From Pseudomonadota bacterium (GTDB lineage Bacteria; Pseudomonadota; Alphaproteobacteria; Reyranellales; Reyranellaceae), in the NCBI GenBank assembly GCA_018240685.1, contig JAFEFG010000018.1:1-55745 (forward strand): DNA of 55,745 bases, written 5' to 3'. A program made the translations under genes and the position numbers. Shown in pieces: positions 36,789 to 44,190 of this stretch; position 1 is the first letter of the stretch, and each line of letters starts with the position of its first letter. The notes under the pieces are model-generated. The model was not told where the DNA came from and ran no database searches. It saw nothing but the letters and a program-made list of their open reading frames with translations.

Positions 36789-38075
36789 TCAGCGCTTCCG
36801 GTCGCGCAGCTTCTTCCAGTATTCGAGCCGCTTCAGGATCTCGCGCTCGAAGCCCCTCTCGACGGGATGATAGAACTCCTCCCGCTCCATGCCGTCGGGG
36901 AAGTAGTTCTGACCGGAAAAGCCGTCCTCGGCGTGATGGTCGTACTCATAGCCCTTGCCGTAGCCGATCTCCTTCATCAGCTTTGTCGGCGCATTCAAGA
37001 TATGCATCGGCGGGGTCAGCGATCCATGCCGCTTGGCCGCGCGCTTGGCCGCCCCGAAGGCGACGTAGCCCGAATTCGACTTGGGCGCCGTGCCGAGATA
37101 GATGACGGCCTGCGCGATGGCGAGTTCGCCTTCCGGCGAGCCCAGCCGGTCATAGGTCTCCCAGGCCGCGAGGGTCTGCGTGAGCGCGTTGGGATCGGCC
37201 ATGCCGATATCCTCGACGGCAAACCGCACCAGCCGGCGCGCGATGTATTTCGGGTCCTCGCCGCCGTCGAGCATGCGGGCGAACCAGTAGAGCGCCGCAT
37301 CGACATCCGAACCGCGCAGCGACTTGTGCAGCGCGCTGATCAGGTTGTAGTGCGCTTCCTGCGCCTTGTCGTAGAGCGGCGCACGCTTCTGCAGCAGCGT
37401 CGCCAGCCGCTCCGGCGCCACCGGTCCCTTCTCCTTGAGCTGGGCGAGCTGTTCGGCCAAGCCGATCAGGTAGCGGCCATCGCCATCGGCCATCGCGAAC
37501 AAGGCCTGCCGGCCCGCCTCGTCGATCGGCAGCTTGCGGCCCAGCGCCGCCTCCACGCGGGCCAGCAATGTCGACAGGGCGACATCGTCGAGCCGGCGCA
37601 GCACCAGCACCTGGCAGCGCGACAGCAGCGCGGCGTTGAGCTCGAAGGAGGGATTCTCGGTCGTGGCGCCGATCAGCGTCACCGTCCCGTCCTCGACATA
37701 GGGCAGGAAGCCGTCCTGCTGGGCGCGGTTGAAGCGATGGATCTCGTCGACGAACAGCAACGTCCCCTTGCCGTCCTTGCGGCGCTGGCGTGCGCCCTCG
37801 AACACCCTGCGCAGGTCGGCCACGCCGGAGAAGACCGCCGACAGAGGCTCGAAATGGAGGTCGGCCGCCTCGGCAAGCAGGCGCGCGATGGTCGTCTTCC
37901 CGCACCCCGGCGGCCCCCACAGGATCAGCGACGAGAGCTTCTTCGCGGCCAGCATGCGCCCGAGCGGGCCCTCCGGTCCCAGGAGATGGTCCTGGCCGAG
38001 GATGTCGCCCAGCACCTTGGGCCGCAGCCGTTCGGCCAGCGGCGTGGGGGCGAGAGAGGCAAAGAGTTCAGCCAT
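36789..38075 (-). CDS. rarA: Replication-associated recombination protein A (RarA/MgsA)
   Basis: A 428-residue AAA+ ATPase that acts at stalled replication forks with SSB. Walker A is LWGPPGCGKTTIARLLAE, Walker B LLFVDEIHRFNRAQQD, sensor 1 IGATTENPSFELN; the C-terminal tetramerisation part has YWFARMLDGGEDPKYIARRLVRFA in pieces and the SGYVAFGAAKRAAKRHG segment. Length and motifs are standard. It ends abutting the peroxidase stop and follows the degP-like gene after 82 bases. Confidence 0.95.
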   Translation of the reverse strand: MAELFASLAPTPLAERLRPKVLGDILGQDHLLGPEGPLGRMLAAKKLSSLILWGPPGCGKTTIARLLAEAADLHFEPLSAVFSGVADLRRVFEGARQRRKDGKGTLLFVDEIHRFNRAQQDGFLPYVEDGTVTLIGATTENPSFELNAALLSRCQVLVLRRLDDVALSTLLARVEAALGRKLPIDEAGRQALFAMADGDGRYLIGLAEQLAQLKEKGPVAPERLATLLQKRAPLYDKAQEAHYNLISALHKSLRGSDVDAALYWFARMLDGGEDPKYIARRLVRFAVEDIGMADPNALTQTLAAWETYDRLGSPEGELAIAQAVIYLGTAPKSNSGYVAFGAAKRAAKRHGSLTPPMHILNAPTKLMKEIGYGKGYEYDHHAEDGFSGQNYFPDGMEREEFYHPVERGFEREILKRLEYWKKLRDRKR

Positions 38076-38091
38076 GGGCCGTCATTGGACT

Positions 38092-38109
38092 GCGGGCCTC
38101 CAGGCCCGC
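38092..38109. repeat. GC-rich palindrome between degP-like gene and rarA
   Basis: GCGGGCC at 38092-38098 and GGCCCGC at 38103-38109 form a seven-pair stem with a TCCA loop. No T-run follows on either strand. It resembles dispersed intergenic palindromic elements of GC-rich genomes, but no second copy was seen in this window. Confidence 0.45.
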
Positions 38110-38157
38110 CTCAAGCCGTCACGAGCGGCGGCCGGTTGGCCCTGCGATCCGGACTCT

Positions 38158-39522
38158 TTATCTGAACTGGATCGTCGAGACCATGCCTTCGCGGCCGATG
38201 CTGAGGCTCGAGACGCCGCTGGCGATCCGGGATTTGAGCTCGGCAACGCTGTGCACTTCCTTGCCGTTGATGGCGATCACCATGTCGCCCGGACGGATGA
38301 AACGGGCCGCATAGGAGCCGGGCCGGATCTCGACCACGGCCACCCCCGGCCGCCACTCGATCAGCCCCATCTCCTCGGCCACCGCCGGCGACAGATTGAC
38401 GACCGTCGCACCGGAGAGCGGCTGGCGGCCGTCGAGGACGGACCGGTCCCGAGGCGGATCCTCCGGCGGCGCCATCAGCGGAATCTGCAGCGTCATCTCC
38501 TTGCCGCCGCGGATGATCTGCAACGGCACGGTATCGCCGACATTCAGGGTCGCGAGACGGAAGCGCAGGCTCGCCTCGTCTTCGATCGGCAGGTCGCGCA
38601 GGCCGACGATCACGTCATTGCGCTTGAGGCCTGCGCGCTCGCCCGGGCCCTTGGCGAAGACCTCCTTCACGACGAGACCGGCCGGACGCGGCAGGTTGAG
38701 CCCCGAGGCGAGGTCCGGCGTCACGCGCTGCATGGAGATGCCGAGCCACGGCCGCACGATGCGGCCGCCCTTCTCGCCCGTCGCGACGACGCGCGCCACG
38801 ATGTTGGAGGGGGTGGCGAAGCCGATGCCCACCGAGCCGCCGCTCTGCGAGAAGATCGCCGTGTTGATGCCGATCAGCCGGCCGTCGAGGGACACGAGGG
38901 CGCCGCCGGAATTGCCGGGATTGATCGCGGCGTCGGTCTGGATGAAGAAGCTCGAATCGTTGATGCCCCCGGTGGAGCGCGCCACGGCGGAGATGATGCC
39001 GCTGGTCACGGTCTGGTTGAGGCCGAACGGGTTGCCGATCGCGAGTACGACGTCGCCCACCTCGATCGAATCCGAATCGCGCATCTCCAGGAACGGGAAC
39101 TTCTCGCCCTCGCCGTTGATGCGCAGCAGGGCGAGATCATAGCGGTCGTCCTGGGCCAGAAGCTTGGCGTCGAATTCGCGACGGTCGGAAAGCACCACCC
39201 GGATCTCGTCCGCGCCTCTCACCACGTGGGCGTTGGTGACGATCAGCCCGTCAGCCTTCACCAGCACTCCCGACCCCAGGGAATTCTGCACCCGCGAGCC
39301 GTCCTGCGTACCGGGCGGGAAGGGGAACGGCAGGCGGCGCTGGGGCGTGCGCAAGGTCGTCGCCGTGTAGATGTTCACGACTGCCGGGGAGACCCGCTTG
39401 ACCAGCGGCGCATAGGAAAAGGTGATGTCGCTTCGGTTGCTCGGAAGCGGCTGCGCCGCGGCGATACCCGTCAAGGAACACGCGGCCGCGACACCGGCCG
39501 CCAGGATCGTCCGCCGAAACAT
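38158..39522 (-). CDS. Periplasmic serine endoprotease, DegP/Do family
   Basis: A 454-residue HtrA-type protease/chaperone for misfolded envelope proteins. The signal peptide starts MFRRTILAAGVAAACSL, and the start at 39522 is supported by AAGGAG nine bases ahead. The triad is His in IVTNAHVV, Asp in RYDLALLRI and Ser in NPGNSGGALV. Two PDZ domains follow (GLKRNDVIVGLRDLPIEDE and FIRPGDMVIAINGKEVHS). No membrane anchor other than the signal is seen. The gene lies 47 bases after nrdJ. Confidence 0.93.
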   Translation of the reverse strand: MFRRTILAAGVAAACSLTGIAAAQPLPSNRSDITFSYAPLVKRVSPAVVNIYTATTLRTPQRRLPFPFPPGTQDGSRVQNSLGSGVLVKADGLIVTNAHVVRGADEIRVVLSDRREFDAKLLAQDDRYDLALLRINGEGEKFPFLEMRDSDSIEVGDVVLAIGNPFGLNQTVTSGIISAVARSTGGINDSSFFIQTDAAINPGNSGGALVSLDGRLIGINTAIFSQSGGSVGIGFATPSNIVARVVATGEKGGRIVRPWLGISMQRVTPDLASGLNLPRPAGLVVKEVFAKGPGERAGLKRNDVIVGLRDLPIEDEASLRFRLATLNVGDTVPLQIIRGGKEMTLQIPLMAPPEDPPRDRSVLDGRQPLSGATVVNLSPAVAEEMGLIEWRPGVAVVEIRPGSYAARFIRPGDMVIAINGKEVHSVAELKSRIASGVSSLSIGREGMVSTIQFR

Positions 39523-39569
39523 CTGTCTCATCTCCTTGCTGCGCCGAAGTCTCGCATTCATCCAGGGGC

Positions 39570-41885
39570 TCAGCCGCAGCGCGAATAGCCGCAATTGAGG
39601 CAGATGTCACAACCTTCTTGATGCGTGAGCGCCGCCGCCCCGCAATTGCCGCACTGGCCCATCTGCGACGGGAATCCGGCGGGTCCCTCCCCCACGTCGT
39701 GGCCGCCGGCGGCCATCTTCCACCGCCGCTCCGCCGCCTCCGCAATGCGCGGCGCTTCGGAGGCGCTCAGGAAGCCGATCTCGAACAGATGACGCTCGAT
39801 CACGCCGCCGATCGCGGCAAGCAGGGACGGCACGTAGCGGCCCTCCATCCATTGGCCGCCACGGGGATCGAAGACCGCCTTCAGCTCCTCCACCACGAAG
39901 GAGACGTCGCCGCCGCGCCGGAACACGGCCGAGATCATGCGCGTGAGCGCGACGGTCCAGGCATAATGTTCCATGTTCTTGGAATTGATGAAGATCTCGA
40001 ACGGCCGGCGGCGGCCGTCCTGCATCACGTCGTTGATGGTGATGTAGATGGCATGGTCGCTGCCGGGCCATTTGATCTTGTAGGTCTTGCCCGGCAGGTC
40101 CTCCGGACGTGCCAGCGGCTGCGCGATGTAGACGACGTCGCCATCGCGGCTGCCGACGGGCGCCGGCACGGCCGCCGGCCGGCCGGTCTCGGCGGCGGGC
40201 TTCACCTCGAGTACCGCGCCCGTGACCGCATTGGGACGATAGGTCGTGCAGCCCTTGCAGCCGAGCGCATAGGCCTCCTCGTAGACGTGCTTGAACGCCT
40301 CGAAGGAGATGTCGCGCGGCAGGTTGATGGTCTTGGAGATCGAGCTGTCGACGAATTCCTGCGCCGCCGCCTGCATGGCGAGATGATCGTCGGGCGACAG
40401 GGTCTGGGCGTCGACGAAGACATCCGGCGGCGGCTCGGCATCGCCCTTCAGGGTCCGCCAGCAGCGCAGCGCGTGGTCCTCGACATTCTCCTCGCGCTTC
40501 GAGCCGTCCGGCTGCAGGACATGCCGGACGTGACGGAATGCGAATACCGGCTCGATGCCGGAAGAGATGTTGTCCGCCAGCAGCGAAATCGTGCCCGTGG
40601 GCGCGATGGAATTGACCAGGGCGTTGCGGATGCCGTAGCGGGCGATCGCCGACCGCACGTCCTCCGGCAGCCCCTTGACGGTTTCGCCGGAGAGATAGCG
40701 GGCGCGCTCGAAGAGCGGGAAGCTGCCCTTCTCCGCCGCCAGGTCCGCCGAGGCCAGATAGGAGAGCCGCTGCACCGCAGCCAGCCATGCGCGCGTGAGC
40801 TCGATTGCCCGCGCCGAGCCATACCGCACGCCGCAGAAGATCAGCGCATCGGCGAGGCCCGTGACCCCGAGCCCGATGCGGCGCTTGGCCTTGGCCTCCT
40901 TCTCCTGCTGCGGCAGCGGGAAGCGCGACACGTCGATGACGTTGTCGAGCATGCGCACGGCGACGGGCACCAGCCGCTCCAGCGCCTCGAGGTCGAGCTG
41001 CGCCTCCGGCGTGAACGGGTCCTTCACCAGCGCGGCCAGATTGACCGAGCCCAGCAGGCAGGCGCCGTAGGGCGGCAACGGCTGCTCGCCGCAGGGGTTC
41101 GTGGCGTGGATGGTCTCGCAGTAATTGAGGTTGTTCCGGCGATTGATGCGATCGATGAAGATCACGCCGGGCTCGGCGCAATCGTAGGTGGCGCGCATGA
41201 TGCGCTCCCACAGGTCGCGCGCCTTCACCGTCTTGAAGACCTGGCCGCCGAAGACCAGGTCCCAGTCGGCATCCTCCTTGACGGCCTTCATGAAGGCGTC
41301 CGTGATCAGCACCGAGACGTTGAACATGCGCAGCCGCGCCGGATCGCGCTTGGCGTCGACGAACGCCTCGATATCCGGATGGTCGCATCGCAGCGTCGCC
41401 ATCATGGCGCCGCGCCGGGAGCCCGCACTCATGATGGTGCGGCACATGGAATCCCAGACGTCCATGAAGGAAAGCGGGCCCGAGGCATCGGCGCCGACGC
41501 CCTTCACGGGCGCCCCCATCGGCCGCAACGTCGAGAAGTCGTGCCCGATCCCGCCGCCCTGCTGCATGGTGAGGGCGGCTTCCTTCACGCCGTCGAAAAT
41601 GCCGGCCATGTTGTCGGGGATCGCCCCCATCACGAAGCAGTTGAACAGGGTGACCATGCGGCCGGTTCCGGCCCCGGCAATCACCCGGCCGGCGGGCAGG
41701 ACCTTGAAATCCGCCAGCGCTTCGTGGAAGCGACCGGCCCACAGGTCGGGATCGCGCTCCGGAACGGCAAGCGCCCGGGCGACCCGCCACCACGTCGCGT
41801 CCAGATCGGCGTCGACCGCCCCGGACGCATCGCGAAATCTGTACTTCATGTCCCAGATGCGCTGGGAGACCGGAGCCCAATCCAT
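39570..41885 (-). CDS. nrdJ: Class II adenosylcobalamin-dependent ribonucleotide reductase (NrdJ_Z type)
   Basis: A 771-residue oxygen-tolerant, B12-dependent reductase that makes deoxyribonucleotides. The radical cysteine is Cys265 in ATNPCGEQPLPPYG (with Asn263 and Glu267), and the redox pair is Cys83 in LFNCFV and Cys276 in ACLLGSVNL. The substrate loop SIAPTGTISLLADNISSGIEP is present. The C-terminal part has a TSCPD-type domain and ends in a zinc-ribbon (GQCGNCG, then CDICLNCGYSRC) that helps re-reduction. A cobalamin supply is implied. The 122-base gap 41886-42007 upstream shows no B12 riboswitch. Confidence 0.95.
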   Translation of the reverse strand: MDWAPVSQRIWDMKYRFRDASGAVDADLDATWWRVARALAVPERDPDLWAGRFHEALADFKVLPAGRVIAGAGTGRMVTLFNCFVMGAIPDNMAGIFDGVKEAALTMQQGGGIGHDFSTLRPMGAPVKGVGADASGPLSFMDVWDSMCRTIMSAGSRRGAMMATLRCDHPDIEAFVDAKRDPARLRMFNVSVLITDAFMKAVKEDADWDLVFGGQVFKTVKARDLWERIMRATYDCAEPGVIFIDRINRRNNLNYCETIHATNPCGEQPLPPYGACLLGSVNLAALVKDPFTPEAQLDLEALERLVPVAVRMLDNVIDVSRFPLPQQEKEAKAKRRIGLGVTGLADALIFCGVRYGSARAIELTRAWLAAVQRLSYLASADLAAEKGSFPLFERARYLSGETVKGLPEDVRSAIARYGIRNALVNSIAPTGTISLLADNISSGIEPVFAFRHVRHVLQPDGSKREENVEDHALRCWRTLKGDAEPPPDVFVDAQTLSPDDHLAMQAAAQEFVDSSISKTINLPRDISFEAFKHVYEEAYALGCKGCTTYRPNAVTGAVLEVKPAAETGRPAAVPAPVGSRDGDVVYIAQPLARPEDLPGKTYKIKWPGSDHAIYITINDVMQDGRRRPFEIFINSKNMEHYAWTVALTRMISAVFRRGGDVSFVVEELKAVFDPRGGQWMEGRYVPSLLAAIGGVIERHLFEIGFLSASEAPRIAEAAERRWKMAAGGHDVGEGPAGFPSQMGQCGNCGAAALTHQEGCDICLNCGYSRCG

Positions 41886-42007
41886 GCCTGGAACCTAAGT
41901 CCGGGTCCTGCCGATATCAACAGGATTGTTCCTTATACGTTCTCAATGGCCCCATGGCGAAGTCGGCTTCGCCCGGTTCGACAGGCAGGCGGCGGCGGTA
42001 GGCGCGG

Positions 42008-42760
42008 TCAGGATCGGGAGGCTGGAGACGCCCCGGAGACGGCGTCCGCCACCAGATGCGTCGTCGCGGTCTCGATCCGCTCGCGCAGTGTCTCCATGAA
42101 GGCTTCCCGGCCCAGCCCGGCGGGAATCGGCGGCAGGATCTGCAGGGTGATGACGCCCGGGCGCTTGATGAACTTCCGGCGGCCCCAGAAGACGCCCGAA
42201 TTGAGGGCGACCGGCACCACGGGGACGCCAAGCTGACGATAAAGCGCCGCCGTGCCGACATGGTAGGGCTTCACGTCGCCCGGTGCCACGCGCGTGCCTT
42301 CGGGAAAGATGACGACCGAGCGCCCCTGCGCGATGGCGGCCTTGCCTTGCTTGACGAGACTGCGGAGCGCCGTCGCCCCTTCCCCGCGCGCCACCGCAAT
42401 ATTGCCGGCCTTCGCCATCGCCCAGCCCACAATGGGGATGAAGAGCAGCTCCCGCTTGAGGACGATCGCGATGTTGGGAAACAGCAGCGTGAAGGAGAGC
42501 GTCTCCCACGACGACTGGTGCTTGCAGGCGATGATGACGGGCCCCTTGGGCAGATTCTCGAGGCCGACGACGCGGTGCGTCAGCCGGCAGGTCACGTGCA
42601 GCCACCAGAGCACGAACGCGATCCAGAACCGGGCCCAGGCAAGAACCGCCGACCTCGGCAGCAGGAGAGCGGGCGCGCCCAGCACCGCGATGATCGCGGT
42701 GCCGACATACCAGCCGACATTGAAGCAGAAGGAGCGGAATCGAAGGCCGAAGGCGGACAT
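42008..42760 (-). CDS. plsC: 1-acyl-sn-glycerol-3-phosphate acyltransferase
   Basis: A 250-residue membrane-associated acyltransferase that makes phosphatidic acid from lysophosphatidate. An N-terminal hydrophobic region (VGTAIIAVLGAPALLL) precedes the catalytic block CKHQSSWET, an H-X4-E version of the usual H-X4-D, and the substrate motif FPEGTRV. The ATG at 42760 gives the family start. It is divergent from the DUF3426 protein, with a short inverted repeat between. The distinct cofactor (acyl-ACP or acyl-CoA) is not predictable. Confidence 0.9.
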   Translation of the reverse strand: MSAFGLRFRSFCFNVGWYVGTAIIAVLGAPALLLPRSAVLAWARFWIAFVLWWLHVTCRLTHRVVGLENLPKGPVIIACKHQSSWETLSFTLLFPNIAIVLKRELLFIPIVGWAMAKAGNIAVARGEGATALRSLVKQGKAAIAQGRSVVIFPEGTRVAPGDVKPYHVGTAALYRQLGVPVVPVALNSGVFWGRRKFIKRPGVITLQILPPIPAGLGREAFMETLRERIETATTHLVADAVSGASPASRS

Positions 42761-42769
42761 GCTTGTAAG

Positions 42770-42784
42770 GCCACTTTTAGTGGC
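42770..42784. promoter_or_regulatory. Short inverted repeat in the plsC/DUF3426 divergent region
   Basis: GCCACT and AGTGGC, separated by TTT, form a perfect six-base inverted repeat ten bases from the plsC start, in the 72-base divergent region 42761-42832. A role as operator is possible but unproven. Confidence 0.35.
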
Positions 42785-42832
42785 ATAGTGTCGGCCCGCA
42801 AGCATATCTAGTCGAACAAGCCTCGCCCGTTC

Positions 42833-43579
42833 ATGATCGTCACCTGCTCCAATTGCGAGGCGCGCTACGCCGTCGATCCCCTGGCGATCGGCCCCAGCGG
42901 CCGAACCGTCCAGTGCGCACGCTGTGGCCATCGCTGGTTCCAGCGCGTGGAGGGCCCCAAACCGGCTCCCGATCAGGTCATCCGTCCGCGCCGTACCGCC
43001 GCGTCGCTGCCCGTTCCGGTGCCGCCGCCGGCGAAGTCCGTGTGGGGAAGGCGTTTCGCTATCGCCAGCATCATCGTCCTGGCCGCGGCGGCCGGTGCCG
43101 CCGCGTACTTCTATCGCAGCGAACTGCTGGTCTATCGCGACAAGCTGCTGGCCCTGCGTCCATTCGAGACGACCACCTCCTCCCGCACGCCGGGATCGGT
43201 GGCGCGCGCTCCGGCACCAGCATCGGCGCCGGCTGCGAACTCGACCGCATCGGCAGGCACAACGACCGGTTCGCCTGCGGCCGCGGCGAATACAGAATCG
43301 CCGTCGAGCCCCGCCCAACTCGAGGTCGACTTGGCCGCCAGCAAGATCGATCTGGTGGACGGCCGGTTCATCGTCCGCGGCGAGATCGCCAATCGCGGCG
43401 GCAGCGCCGGCTCGCCGAGCAAGCTGATCGTCACCTTCAAGAAGGGCAGCGAAGTCCTGGACACGCGCACCTATCCCCTGACGCTCGGCCCCATCGCCGC
43501 CGGGGATCGACGGAGCTTCAGCCAGCCGCTGGACAATCCGCCCGCCGGCGCGACCGACATCGTGCCCTCGGTGGAATGA
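42833..43579 (+). CDS. Zinc-ribbon (MJ0042-type) membrane protein with DUF3426 domain
   Basis: A 248-residue protein with an N-terminal zinc finger (Cys5, Cys8, Cys28, Cys31), one membrane helix at about residues 75-94 (FAIASIIVLAAAAGAAAYFY), a Ser/Ala/Pro-rich linker and a C-terminal beta-sandwich-like DUF3426 domain (LVDGRFIVRGEIANRGG, PLTLGPIAAGDRRSF). The finger should be cytoplasmic and the DUF outside. The function is not known. The stop overlaps the hpt start by four bases (ATGA). Confidence 0.88.
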   Translation: MIVTCSNCEARYAVDPLAIGPSGRTVQCARCGHRWFQRVEGPKPAPDQVIRPRRTAASLPVPVPPPAKSVWGRRFAIASIIVLAAAAGAAAYFYRSELLVYRDKLLALRPFETTTSSRTPGSVARAPAPASAPAANSTASAGTTTGSPAAAANTESPSSPAQLEVDLAASKIDLVDGRFIVRGEIANRGGSAGSPSKLIVTFKKGSEVLDTRTYPLTLGPIAAGDRRSFSQPLDNPPAGATDIVPSVE

Positions 43580-44142
43580 CACCCCCCACTCACGAGACCG
43601 GCATGGTTGATCGACCGACCGTCAATATCCGCTTCTCCGCCGCCGAGATCGCCACGCGCGTCGAGGACATGGCGGCCGACCTTGCGCAGAAGCTGCCGGC
43701 CGACACGCTGGTCGTCTCCGTGCTCAAGGGAAGCTTCGTCTTCGCGGCGGACCTGATCCGCGCGCTGAGCCGCGCCGGCGCGAACTGGTCGATGGATTTC
43801 ATCACCCTCTCCAGCTACGGCACCGGCACGCAGACCAGCGGCCATGTGCGGGTGGTGCGCGACATCGTCGACGACGTCCGCGATCGCGACGTGCTGCTGG
43901 TCGACGACATCCTGGAATCCGGGCTCACGCTCAGCTTCGCCAAGAGCCTCCTCGCCGAGCGCGGCGCGCGTCGGGTGTGGATCTGCACGCTGCTCGACAA
44001 GCCGCACAAGCGGCGGGCTGAACTGCAGGCCGATTTCGTGGGCTTCGAGGCGGGGGACGAGTTCCTGGTCGGCTACGGCCTCGACTGGGCGCATCGCTTC
44101 CGCGGCCTGCCCTATATCGGCGTAGTGGAAAAGACCGCCTAG
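43576..44142 (+). CDS. hpt: Hypoxanthine phosphoribosyltransferase
   Basis: A 188-residue purine-salvage enzyme that forms IMP or GMP from hypoxanthine or guanine and PRPP. The PRPP loop is VLLVDDILESGLTL, the flexible-loop region SSYGTGTQTSG, and LVVSVLKGSFVFAADL is the first conserved strand. ATG at 43576 overlaps the DUF3426 stop; an ATG at 43603 (MVDRPTVN) is an alternative closer to the usual N-terminus. It converges with the TIGR02302 gene. Confidence 0.92.
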   Translation: MTPPTHETGMVDRPTVNIRFSAAEIATRVEDMAADLAQKLPADTLVVSVLKGSFVFAADLIRALSRAGANWSMDFITLSSYGTGTQTSGHVRVVRDIVDDVRDRDVLLVDDILESGLTLSFAKSLLAERGARRVWICTLLDKPHKRRAELQADFVGFEAGDEFLVGYGLDWAHRFRGLPYIGVVEKTA

Positions 44143-44190
44143 CCACCGGCCCGGCCGACCGGCGCGAAGATCTGCGACGGGCCGGCGCGA

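Noticed and set aside
41886..42007. Possible cobalamin riboswitch before nrdJ
   Set aside because: The gap is too short and lacks the B12-box GCCACTG pattern.
42770..42784. Terminator between plsC and DUF3426
   Set aside because: The genes are divergent, so a terminator there makes no sense; listed only as an inverted repeat.
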